Source: Sulfolobaceae archaeon
GTDB lineage: Archaea; Thermoproteota; Thermoprotei_A; Sulfolobales; Sulfolobaceae
NCBI GenBank assembly: GCA_028277025.1
Contig: JAPYVG010000062.1
Location: 1-8,800, forward strand
DNA length: 8,800 nt
Reading direction: 5' to 3'
The notes beneath the pieces were generated by a model. That model was given only the letters and a program-made list of their open reading frames with translations, was not told where the DNA came from and did no database searches. Positions 1 through 5,794 of the stretch are shown here, one piece after another (position 1 is the first letter of the stretch; each line of letters opens with the position of its first letter). A program made the translations under genes and the position numbers.

Positions 1-194
1 CACAAAATTTCCATTTATGAGGGTATTGTTTACAAGAATTAGAGTATATCTTACGTACCCACCTGGATTGTTCTGACCACTATTCTGAGACCCGTTAGAC
101 GTAACTGGAAGTCCAGAGGCTAAAAAAGGATTGTTATTGAAACGGCTATAATCACAATTAATCTACCTCTCTTAGCCATCCTCCACACCATCAC
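1..194 (-). pseudogene. 5' part of an exported protein gene, frameshifted, runs off the left edge
   Basis: Reading leftwards from ATG 191-189 (GTG 194-192 and ATG 179-177 are in frame; an in-frame TAG lies just upstream), the frame gives a basic N-terminus (MAKRGR) and a hydrophobic stretch (LIVIIAVSITIL), typical of a signal peptide or membrane anchor. It then hits TAG immediately after a run of six T (minus strand; positions 122-127). One extra T, or a -1 slip there, joins it to a second open frame with SGLPVTSNGSQNSG, an Asn/Ser/Gly-rich linker, and a beta-rich stretch (YVRYTLILVNNT) that continues past position 1. The product looks like an extracellular membrane-anchored protein; I do not recognise the family. 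It follows the broken gene at 202-548 after 10 bases, and a TATA box places a leaderless start at about 191-194. A decayed gene, a slippage site or a sequencing error are all possible. Confidence 0.55.
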
Positions 195-201
195 GAACTA
201 T

Positions 202-548
202 TTATGCATCCTCTTTTATAAATATTTCGCGAGGTCGAGTGGGCATGGAGTGAAAATAATCATAAGGCGGGGTATTGTCTTTCCATCAGGTAATATTAAA
301 GTATCTGTAGGATCTGTATGTCCATTATAATTTATTGTTTGACCATTTGGTACAAATGCTTCATATCCATTTTGAGATCCTAATTATTCTACACGATTTG
401 AAGAAGGTAAAGAATGTATAGCATTTAATCCAAACATTATACCTAATCCTACAGCAGCAACACCAACTCCTATTAATCCATATCCTAGAGACTCATTTAA
501 GGCCTCAAACGCTTTAGCATGTAAAAAGTCTCCAGAAAGAATTGCCAT
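202..548 (-). pseudogene. Small membrane protein gene with a nonsense codon and a frameshift
   Basis: ATG at 548-546 follows a good Shine-Dalgarno site (GAGGAG, 554-559) at five bases. The first 54 codons give an amphipathic start (MAILSGDFLHAKAFEALNES), then a glycine-rich membrane helix at about residues 22-43 (GYGLIGVGVAAVGLG), then TAA at 384-386. The same frame continues with protein-like sequence (YEAFVPNGQTINYNGHTD, then LILPDGKTI) up to a run of four C (minus strand; 269-272). There the plausible continuation jumps frame to PYDYFHSMPTRPREIFIKED and ends at TAA 202-204. Two independent lesions point to a decayed gene of about 115 codons: one membrane helix and a short extracellular tail. 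I do not recognise the family. The alternative is a real 54-residue protein ending at 384, but the coherent downstream sequence argues against it. Confidence 0.55.
214..222 (-). promoter_or_regulatory. TATA box for the frameshifted exported-protein gene
   Basis: The minus strand reads TTTATAAAA, preceded by the purine/A-rich GAAATA as a possible BRE. Its centre lies about 26 bases upstream of the ATG at 191, which fits a leaderless crenarchaeal transcript. The box lies inside the 3' end of the preceding broken gene. Confidence 0.5.
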
Positions 549-553
549 TGGTT

Positions 554-559
554 CTCCTC
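554..559 (-). promoter_or_regulatory. Shine-Dalgarno site for the broken membrane protein gene
   Basis: The minus strand reads GAGGAG, five bases before ATG 548-546. It overlaps the TGA (558-560) of the preceding frame, the usual arrangement inside an archaeal operon, so translation of this gene was probably coupled to the gene before it. Confidence 0.5.
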
Positions 560-626
560 ATTTTACGTGAACTGTAAGCACTCCTCTTTCGTTGTGGGAG
601 TATTGTAATCCACTAGTACCCAAGAT
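558..626 (-). pseudogene. 3' remnant of an upstream operon gene
   Basis: In the frame ending at TGA 558-560 the minus strand encodes GTSGLQYSHNERGVLTVHVK, which reads like a beta-strand C-terminus. It is followed at once by the ribosome binding site and start of the next gene. Farther upstream the frame degenerates and meets TAA after a few more codons, before the end of the formate dehydrogenase gene. Only the tail of the gene therefore remains, probably cut off by a deletion. The end resembles the last strand of a cupredoxin-like domain, as in oxidase subunit II, but that is a loose impression and no copper-site cysteines are visible. Confidence 0.35.
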
Positions 627-632
627 TAGACG

Positions 633-668
633 AGAAAAAGATTAGGGAAAATCCTTAAGAAGAAGGAG
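633..668 (-). terminator. Pyrimidine-rich tract downstream of the formate dehydrogenase gene
   Basis: About 40-70 bases after the stop at 705, the minus strand carries CTCCTTCTTCTTAAGG, then TTTTCCC and CTTTTTCTC. Crenarchaeal transcripts usually end in such T-rich runs without a hairpin. Placement is by composition only. Confidence 0.3.
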
Positions 669-704
669 TAAATGCTAGAACTTGTTGAAAAGGTTGTGAA
701 AGAG

Positions 705-2672
705 TTAGTAGACTGCTGATTTAGGTATCACAACGACACTAGTTGATTTATAGTATGGTATCCTCGTTTCGGGGTCTAATATATCACAAACCACGTAGTT
801 CACTAAATCACTCGAATTTATCATAAACGCAGAACCCTTCCTCAAACTCGAATCGCTCTTAGCCTTAGCAGTTATTTCACCACACTCACTTCTTACAATA
901 ACTTCTTCCCCATCCTTAATCCCCATCTCCCTCATATCATCAGCACTCAAGTAAATAACGTCCTCCTCACCGTTCATATAAGACGTCAAAGTGTCAGTGT
1001 TATACTTAGTCACAACCCTACCAGTGATCAAGACTAAACCCTTTCTATCAATTGGTCTGTACTCCACTGGTATGAAGTGGGCGAAGCCATCAGCCGTATA
1101 GAACTTATTCTCGTAGAGCACAGCTTCACCGTTAGGATACCTACTGTTCTTAGAGTGATCCATAACGTCTTCCAGCCTTAGGGATGAGTAAAGCGGAACA
1201 ACCCTCTTCATCTCCTCAAAAACTGCTTTAGGGTCTTTCGGAACCTCTAATCCCACCCTCTTAGCCAACTCGGATAAAATCCATAAAGTTTGCTTAGCCT
1301 CACCGGGGGGTTCGACAGCCTTATACCTCCACTTCACCAGCCTGTCCAAGGAAACTACAGAGCCCTCGCTCTCAGCCCACATTGCAACTGGTAAAACGTA
1401 ATGCGCCAACTTTGCGGTATCTGTCATGTAAGAGTCGAGGGCTACGACTAGATCCATCTCTTTTAACCTATTAATTACTTTGGTCTTATTCGGCAAACTG
1501 TGTGCTACGTTATAATTTACAAGGATTACAGCCCTAATATCGTTTTCAGTAAGCAATGCGTCTGTTACTGTTAATCCCTTTTCTATGGGTACTTCAAAGC
1601 CCCAAATTTCTCCCAACTTTTTGGCGTTCTCTTCATTTAAAGCCCCATTAGGCAATACCCAAGGCTTGAGCAAATCACCAGAACCTTGCACATTAGATTG
1701 CCCCCTATAAACTATCGGTCCTCCTCCCTTAATTCCAACGTTCCCCGTTAGGAGCATTAAGTTTAGGAAAGCCCTAACCGCATTAACGCCTCCGCCTTCA
1801 CTTAGTCCCAATCCCCACGAGAAGATTGTGGGTTTGTTTGTTATCATTTCTGCAAACTTAATTATCAAATCTTTAGGCACACCAGTTATTTTCTCAGCTT
1901 CTTCTAACGTATAACGTGAAACAGTTTTCGCGTACTCCTCAAACCCTTTAGTCCTAGTCTTTATGAACTTCTCGTCATATAACCCTTTTTGTATAAGATA
2001 ATTGCCAACAGCGTTGTATAAGTAAACGTCAGTTCCTTGAATAACTGGAATGTATAAGTCGGCGAGTTTAGCCGTTTTTGTAAACCTGGGGTCGATGACT
2101 ATAATTTTAGTCCCGTGCTTTTTTGCCTCCACCAAGTACTCTGTTAGGACTGGATGGCTTTCCGTAATTTGTTCTCCAGTAATTACTACCACTTTCGCAT
2201 TAGGTATTTCCTCAACTGAAGTACCGGAGGCACCTATTCCGACAGTCTCCTTAAGTGCTGTTGCTGACGGTTCGTGACAGATCCTCGCACATGAGTCTAC
2301 GTTGTTACTCCCTAAGAATCGGATAAGTTTCGACATTACGTAAACTTCTTCTAACGTGTTCTGGCAACCGCCGTAAATTGCGATAGTCTTACCGGAATAT
2401 TTCTCCTTTATCTTCAAGAGTTTCTCAGCTATCTCGTTTAATGCTTGATCCCAACTAGTTTCTACAAAGGAGTCACCAACCCTTTTCAATGGTTTTGTTA
2501 GCCTACCGGATAAGTATAAGGTCTTATGGACTGTTGCCCCTTTACCGCAAATTTTTCCTTTAGAGACTATGTGGTTTTTCTCTGGGATTACTCTAACAAC
2601 TTTTCCGTTTTCGACCTCAAGTAATAACCCGCAACCGACTCCGCAAAATGGACAAATTGTTGGGATTAACAT
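705..2672 (-). CDS. fdhF: Formate dehydrogenase alpha-type molybdopterin oxidoreductase
   Basis: A 655-residue member of the DMSO-reductase/formate dehydrogenase family, expected to oxidise formate to CO2 at a molybdenum or tungsten bis-pterin centre. An N-terminal [4Fe-4S] site is complete: C7, C10, C14 (CPFCGVGC) and C42 in GKICGKG, with K44 placed like the electron-relay lysine of E. coli FdhF. The metal ligand is C132 followed by H133 (ARICHEPSA), the Cys/Sec-His pair of formate dehydrogenases. R323 in YRGQSNVQG matches the formate-binding arginine region. The C-terminal pterin-binding domain begins near residue 545 (LVLITGRVV). Its length suits a catalytic subunit without extra ferredoxin domains. 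No twin-arginine signal is seen, so it is probably cytoplasmic. ATG 2672-2670 follows GGGGAG (2684-2689). No beta subunit, fdhD or Mo-cofactor gene is in the window, so the electron acceptor is unknown. A related oxidoreductase with another substrate cannot be excluded. Confidence 0.85.
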   Translation of the reverse strand: MLIPTICPFCGVGCGLLLEVENGKVVRVIPEKNHIVSKGKICGKGATVHKTLYLSGRLTKPLKRVGDSFVETSWDQALNEIAEKLLKIKEKYSGKTIAIYGGCQNTLEEVYVMSKLIRFLGSNNVDSCARICHEPSATALKETVGIGASGTSVEEIPNAKVVVITGEQITESHPVLTEYLVEAKKHGTKIIVIDPRFTKTAKLADLYIPVIQGTDVYLYNAVGNYLIQKGLYDEKFIKTRTKGFEEYAKTVSRYTLEEAEKITGVPKDLIIKFAEMITNKPTIFSWGLGLSEGGGVNAVRAFLNLMLLTGNVGIKGGGPIVYRGQSNVQGSGDLLKPWVLPNGALNEENAKKLGEIWGFEVPIEKGLTVTDALLTENDIRAVILVNYNVAHSLPNKTKVINRLKEMDLVVALDSYMTDTAKLAHYVLPVAMWAESEGSVVSLDRLVKWRYKAVEPPGEAKQTLWILSELAKRVGLEVPKDPKAVFEEMKRVVPLYSSLRLEDVMDHSKNSRYPNGEAVLYENKFYTADGFAHFIPVEYRPIDRKGLVLITGRVVTKYNTDTLTSYMNGEEDVIYLSADDMREMGIKDGEEVIVRSECGEITAKAKSDSSLRKGSAFMINSSDLVNYVVCDILDPETRIPYYKSTSVVVIPKSAVY

Positions 2673-2683
2673 AATTACTTACT

Positions 2684-2689
2684 CTCCCC
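2684..2689 (-). promoter_or_regulatory. Probable ribosome binding site of the formate dehydrogenase gene
   Basis: GGGGAG on the minus strand, 11 bases from the ATG at 2672. The match to the anti-Shine-Dalgarno is partial and the spacing somewhat long. It implies a transcript with a leader, not a leaderless one. Confidence 0.35.
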
Positions 2690-2773
2690 ATGCCTAGTAA
2701 GGGTTTGTTTTGAAATCTTGATGGGAAAAGTATTAACGGTGTGAGTGTACATATTTCTTTAACGGGAAACGCG

Positions 2774-2781
2774 TTTTAAAG
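2774..2781 (-). promoter_or_regulatory. Candidate TATA box for the formate dehydrogenase gene
   Basis: The minus strand reads CTTTAAAA, which would start transcription near 2750 and give a leader of about 75 bases. A weaker alternative is TTAATACTTTT at 2726-2736, which would start near 2705. The 210-base gap after the Dpo2 operon suggests the dehydrogenase gene has its own promoter. Confidence 0.3.
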
Positions 2782-2880
2782 ATGTGAGTTTTTTACAAGA
2801 CAAGGTAGGTACGAAAGGGGGAGTTACGGCAAACGGTTTTACGACTCACTTGAAACGGTTCAGAATGAGATAAACGATCA
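2780..2880 (+). pseudogene. Possible gene remnant in the gap between the dehydrogenase and the Dpo2 operon
   Basis: After TAA 2777-2779 a plus-strand frame reads RQGRYERGSYGKRFYDSL and then ETVQNEIND. It runs on into the opposite strand of the RadA-like gene before stopping at 2942-2944. The composition is protein-like and unusual for an archaeal intergenic gap, and the coherent part ends just where the neighbouring gene ends. There is no start codon or promoter. It may be the relic of a mobile-element gene, but I cannot name it. The segment also contains the direct repeat AAACGGTT (2831-2838 and 2853-2860). Confidence 0.25.
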
Positions 2881-2882
2881 CT

Positions 2883-3452
2883 CTATAACCAAAGCTCTAA
2901 TCCAACTCTCTCTTTTCCGAAAAGTTCTTGAATGGGATAAGTAAGTTCAACCTCGCTGTGATTAGGGCTTTTAACAAGCTTAAACCTAATCCCTCTAACC
3001 CCTCTTTCCAATTTAACAATTGAGTGAGCGCTGTGTAAACCGAAAATACTCCCCCTCCTTTCCCTATCAAAGGGTGAAAATACAAAAGTCTTTGCAACCC
3101 TCCTCTTCCTTAAAGCACCCACAATTTCGCTGTAAAGCTTGAAGAAACCATAGGGGTTTATTACTATCAAATTCCCGTCTCCCATAGCCTCAACAGACGG
3201 TGGGACGTCCTCAGCCTTAAAAGCTCTCCTAATAAGCACTTTTCCATCAACTCCAAAGATCCTCTGATAAGATCTAATCTTCCAAGGGTCTAGCCCTCCC
3301 CTTTCGGCGATCACTAAAACCTTTATTGAGGGGTAGGAAGATAATGCTATAACCCTTGAGTAGAACTCAACGAGTAAGTCCACATCCTCAGAGTAGAACT
3401 CAACCCATAAATCCCTAGCTATTAATGAATCTAACTCTCTAAAGCCTGTCAT
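2883..3452 (-). CDS. RadA/RecA-fold paralogue lacking the P-loop, Dpo2 operon partner
   Basis: A protein of 189 residues if started at ATG 3452-3450; a TTG one codon earlier is also possible. It begins MTGFRELDSLI, like the entry to the RecA/RadA ATPase core (TGIxELDxLL). The segment that should hold the Walker A loop reads DLWVEFYSEDVDLLVEF, with no GxxxxGK[ST]. Later segments still follow RadA: WKIRSYQRIFGVD with RRAF (about residues 58-79), a Walker-B-like strand LIVINPY with N for the expected D, and near the C-terminus SIVKLERGVRGIRFKLVKSP followed by NHSE, which parallels the RadA segment ending in SPHLPEGE. It is therefore probably a non-ATPase structural or recruiting subunit. Its ATG shares one base with the Dpo2 stop (TGATG), implying coupled synthesis. 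By analogy with bacterial ImuA, a RecA-like protein that partners a lesion-bypass polymerase, I infer a role in bringing Dpo2 to DNA. The RadA-like assignment is by eye. Confidence 0.65.
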   Translation of the reverse strand: MTGFRELDSLIARDLWVEFYSEDVDLLVEFYSRVIALSSYPSIKVLVIAERGGLDPWKIRSYQRIFGVDGKVLIRRAFKAEDVPPSVEAMGDGNLIVINPYGFFKLYSEIVGALRKRRVAKTFVFSPFDRERRGSIFGLHSAHSIVKLERGVRGIRFKLVKSPNHSEVELTYPIQELFGKERVGLELWL

Positions 3453-5143
3453 CAAGACAAGATCCCCTCTATTACTTCATAAGCCCTCCCCAGATAGTCA
3501 AGGTAGTACTCGACGTTGTGACCATAGTAACCTTCATCAACCCTATAAAAGCCCCTAGCCCCCCTTATATACGGTTCACCTTTTATCCATAGCACGAACT
3601 CCTTGGGCTCTCCGTAATAAACCTTCTTTCTGAAAGCCTTGTAAAGCTCTTTAAGTTCACCCCTTAAAGTCGATAGTTGTTCACAGCTCTCAGCCTTAGA
3701 CATCATTTTCAGCGCTTCTGAATAGAACTCTTGTACAACTAATGGCTGATTACTCCTTATCAGCCCCTTAACCTTCACCGTTGAGTCTCTCCTCCTACCT
3801 ATATACCTTTGAGGGTAAGGAAGACCTTCATTAGTCCTAGTCGCTATGAACCAACTGAACTCTTCCTCCAGTTTAAGCTTTATCCCCACTTTCTCACTAA
3901 CGATTTCCGCAAATTCCTCCACCTTCTCCCTTTCTCCCTTAACGATAAGAGAGTCAATGATCCCGTGAATGACTTTTAGACCCATGGAGTCAGCGGTGTC
4001 TATTGCTTCCCTTAATATCCTCCTAGCCATGAAGGTTACCAACTCGTAAGCCTCTATCTTTCCGAAAAGTGAGTTTCTGAAGCCTAAATATCCGAAAGAC
4101 GCGACTAGAATCCACTTTATAGCCTCAGCGAGTTCCTCATCAAAGGCCTTGTAAAACTCTTTAAGCTTAACCAACCTCTCAACAGCTTCCGAAACTATCC
4201 CCCTTTCCTTCAAACACACAGTGTGGATTCCCAGATCTAGGTCATTACACTTGTCTACAGTTTCACCGGAAATGTTAAACTTACTTATAATAGAGGGGTA
4301 CATTGAGGAGAAGTCCAATTGGAATACATTATTTACGCACTTTTCCTCCGGGAAAAGTATTAGTCCTCCCTTATCGGCGTAAGCTAACTCCTCTAATTCC
4401 CTTAACTCCTCCACTCTTGCTTTAACTCTTGGGATTATATATTTCTTCTTAATCGCAACCCAAGCTTCATTTGTTGTTAGAGCTTTACCTATTGTCGCGT
4501 ACATTATCTCCCTTAACAATACTTTTACCGATTTACTCCACATAATTAACCCCTTGACGTCCACCGGTGCCCTCTTCCTTTCCGATACAATTTTCACTAT
4601 TGCTTTTGCTTTGTCATAAACCGTATAAGGCAGTTCAACTACGTCAGCAACTACTTCCAAATCCCTTACGTCCCCCTCCTCTTTTAGTTTACCGTTATAA
4701 TAGAGTCTGTAATACCTTCCCTTAGAGTGTTCACCGTACCAATCATAAAGGACTACCTTTGCGTAGTTTACTTTAGGGAAGTCCATTTCCTCCTTTCCGA
4801 CCAATTTGTCGTTGTTTACCTCGACTCTGGAGAAAGGTCTTAATCCAAGCCTTTCCAAAGCCTGGTCTAAGGGGCTAATGAAATCATTGACTACTTTTAA
4901 CTTCTTTTTGAAGAAGAGGTAATCACGGTAATCTCTCAGCTCGACTCTGTAAATTTTTTTACGCCTTCCCTCTAAGTCTCTCCACTCCTCTTCTTCAATT
5001 GAGCTTACCGAGGGATGAGAGAATATTCCTTCCGGTAACACTTCTAAGTAAACGGGGAAGGTGGTTTTTACGTATAGGGTTTTGAACCCGCTTAATAAAA
5101 GTTCTATTTTCCCATCCTTAGGTCTCGCGTCTATCAGATACAA
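3452..5143 (-). CDS. dpo2: Family B DNA polymerase Dpo2 (PolB2), altered active site
   Basis: At 563 residues it is much shorter than the roughly 780-880 of replicative archaeal family B enzymes. Most of the exonuclease region is missing: only about 200 residues precede the polymerase domain, and no DxE Exo I motif is visible. Motif A is intact (LDFSSMYPSII, D277). Motif B reads K343WILVASFG: the lysine is kept, but the usual Asn is V347 and the Tyr is F350. Motif C reads HGIIDS (393-398): the first aspartate of DTD is I395 and the second, D397, remains. The KxRYxG motif survives as QRYIG (445-449). Such changes are typical of the archaeal PolB2 group. In Sulfolobus islandicus Dpo2 is reported as damage-inducible and needed for mutagenic bypass, despite weak activity in vitro. 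The start is TTG 5143, supported by GAGGTG eight bases upstream. It overlaps the preceding gene by 26 bases and the following gene by one. Confidence 0.88.
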   Translation of the reverse strand: MYLIDARPKDGKIELLLSGFKTLYVKTTFPVYLEVLPEGIFSHPSVSSIEEEEWRDLEGRRKKIYRVELRDYRDYLFFKKKLKVVNDFISPLDQALERLGLRPFSRVEVNNDKLVGKEEMDFPKVNYAKVVLYDWYGEHSKGRYYRLYYNGKLKEEGDVRDLEVVADVVELPYTVYDKAKAIVKIVSERKRAPVDVKGLIMWSKSVKVLLREIMYATIGKALTTNEAWVAIKKKYIIPRVKARVEELRELEELAYADKGGLILFPEEKCVNNVFQLDFSSMYPSIISKFNISGETVDKCNDLDLGIHTVCLKERGIVSEAVERLVKLKEFYKAFDEELAEAIKWILVASFGYLGFRNSLFGKIEAYELVTFMARRILREAIDTADSMGLKVIHGIIDSLIVKGEREKVEEFAEIVSEKVGIKLKLEEEFSWFIATRTNEGLPYPQRYIGRRRDSTVKVKGLIRSNQPLVVQEFYSEALKMMSKAESCEQLSTLRGELKELYKAFRKKVYYGEPKEFVLWIKGEPYIRGARGFYRVDEGYYGHNVEYYLDYLGRAYEVIEGILS

Positions 5144-5354
5144 CTTGATTACACCTCATGAGTATTGTAACGAGGAGTACTTCTAAGGGGTCTGCTAGTT
5201 CGTCTTGGAAAGCCTCTTCTACTTGTCGAATGTGAGGGAGTAGTGCTTCGAGATTTTTTCTCAGCTCATCATCCCTTAGCTTTTTTGAAATTCTGATCAA
5301 TTTTTCTAACTCTCCTTCAACTTGTCTTGTCAGTGACGGTTGTGTGCGTCCCAT
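5118..5354 (-). CDS. Small helical protein, first gene of the Dpo2 operon
   Basis: A 78-residue, charged, almost wholly helical protein: GELEKLIRISKKLRDDELRK and then NLEALLPHIRQVEEAF suggest two or three amphipathic helices capable of coiled-coil packing. A hydrophobic C-terminal helix (PLEVLLVTILMRC) follows, with a polar tail. There is no signal peptide, metal site or known catalytic motif. ATG 5354-5352 opens the operon. Its last codons overlap the dpo2 start by 26 bases, and the dpo2 ribosome binding site lies inside it, so the two products are probably made in balance. I do not know its function. The position suggests an adaptor or regulatory subunit of the polymerase, and that is inference from context only. 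Confidence 0.6.
   Translation of the reverse strand: MGRTQPSLTRQVEGELEKLIRISKKLRDDELRKNLEALLPHIRQVEEAFQDELADPLEVLLVTILMRCNQVVSDRRET
5152..5157 (-). promoter_or_regulatory. Strong Shine-Dalgarno site fixing the TTG start of dpo2
   Basis: GAGGTG, a full match to the crenarchaeal anti-Shine-Dalgarno, stands eight bases before TTG 5143-5141. It lies within the coding end of the 78-residue gene. It decides the choice of TTG, because no ATG lies in frame nearby. Confidence 0.65.
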
Positions 5355-5364
5355 ATAAATCTCT

Positions 5365-5397
5365 TTAATTAAAAGGCACGGTCAGTAGGCCGAAAAT
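5365..5397 (-). promoter_or_regulatory. Promoter region of the Dpo2 operon with a possible damage-response hexamer
   Basis: The minus strand carries an AT-rich TATA candidate (CTTTTAATTAAAG, about 5364-5376) and, farther upstream, ATTTTC (5392-5397). ATTTTC fits the ANTTTC hexamer associated with UV-induced promoters in Sulfolobus. The TATA lies only about 16 bases from the ATG, closer than usual for a leaderless start, so the real box or start may differ. A hexamer this loose occurs often by chance in AT-rich DNA. Confidence 0.3.
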
Positions 5398-5640
5398 AAT
5401 TACAACCTCACTGTGAGTAAAAGTGAAGCCTTTAACACTGCCACGCTTAGCCCAATCGAATACAGTACACAATGGAACGTTTAACGCTTTAAAATCAACC
5501 CTCATGTTGTTAGTGTTTTTCAGATCCCAATCCCTAACCTTAAAGGGCATAGGCAAACAGTGTTTACGACAATTTCTACACTCTGCTTACCCGAAGGAAT
5601 ACTACACTTGATAACACGATGTGATCTATGAGAAGGGCAA
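5365..5640 (-). pseudogene. Degenerate transposase remnant (zinc ribbon plus helix-turn-helix)
   Basis: From about 5640 leftwards the minus strand reads ISCPSHRSHRVIKCSIPSGK, and after a shift of frame near 5581 it continues ECRNCRKHCLPMPFKVRDWD. Together this resembles the N-terminal zinc ribbon of IS1-like and related archaeal transposases (CPxC-x-S-xRVIKxGxPSGKQ, then CRxCGKxF). A helix-turn-helix-like stretch follows (FKALNVPLCTVFDWAKR). The second pair member CxxC has lost a cysteine (CPSH), a frameshift separates the halves, and the frame ends at TAA overlapping the Dpo2 promoter with no catalytic domain left. Part of it forms a 63-codon open frame (5365-5556), which I do not regard as a working gene. 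The element family is not determined. Confidence 0.5.
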
Positions 5641-5648
5641 GAAATATC

Positions 5649-5683
5649 TTACCTAATTACAGTACTTCTTACCCATTAGGTAA
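5649..5683. repeat. Perfect 9-bp inverted repeat with a third half-site
   Basis: TTACCTAAT (5649-5657) and ATTAGGTAA (5675-5683) are exact reverse complements 17 bases apart. A further TTACC at 5669-5673 pairs with GGTAA 5679-5683 and lies exactly 20 bases from the first TTACC. The group lies just beyond the transposase remnant and about 110 bases before the exported-protein gene. It may be an old element end or an operator. Confidence 0.4.
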
Positions 5684-5765
5684 TGCTCGATAAAACAAAT
5701 TTGTAAATACATAATAACACTATTAATACACACAATCACATAATAATAAATATTTATTAGTTAAA

Positions 5766-5773
5766 TTTTAAAA
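5766..5773 (+). promoter_or_regulatory. TATA box of the exported-protein gene
   Basis: TTTTAAAA is centred about 26 bases before ATG 5795, giving a leaderless transcript. No Shine-Dalgarno site precedes the start, which agrees. The surrounding 5690-5794 is very AT-rich. Confidence 0.5.
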
Positions 5774-5794
5774 CTCTTAAACATTAAGTTATTT

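Noticed and set aside
672..719. Short plus-strand frame MLELVEKVVKELVDC with GGAG four bases upstream
   Set aside because: Only 15 residues, and it runs into the opposite strand of the dehydrogenase gene. It could be the stump of a lost gene, but there is no further support.
2050..2277. Plus-strand frame of 75 codons inside the formate dehydrogenase gene
   Set aside because: It is antisense to a well-supported catalytic gene with intact motifs; its composition is that of a shadow frame.
2941..2975. Resemblance of the end of the RadA-like gene to the end of the transposase relic (CAACCTC, CTGTGA and HSEV shared with 5403-5430)
   Set aside because: The match is short and broken, and the proteins do not align beyond four residues; taken as chance.
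2897..3097. Minus-strand frame of 66 codons within the RadA-like gene
   Set aside because: It is in another frame of a gene supported by operon overlap and RadA-like segments.
5423..5611. Plus-strand frame of 62 codons opposite the transposase relic
   Set aside because: No coding signals; the minus strand has cysteine pairs and a helix-turn-helix-like stretch that explain the sequence better.
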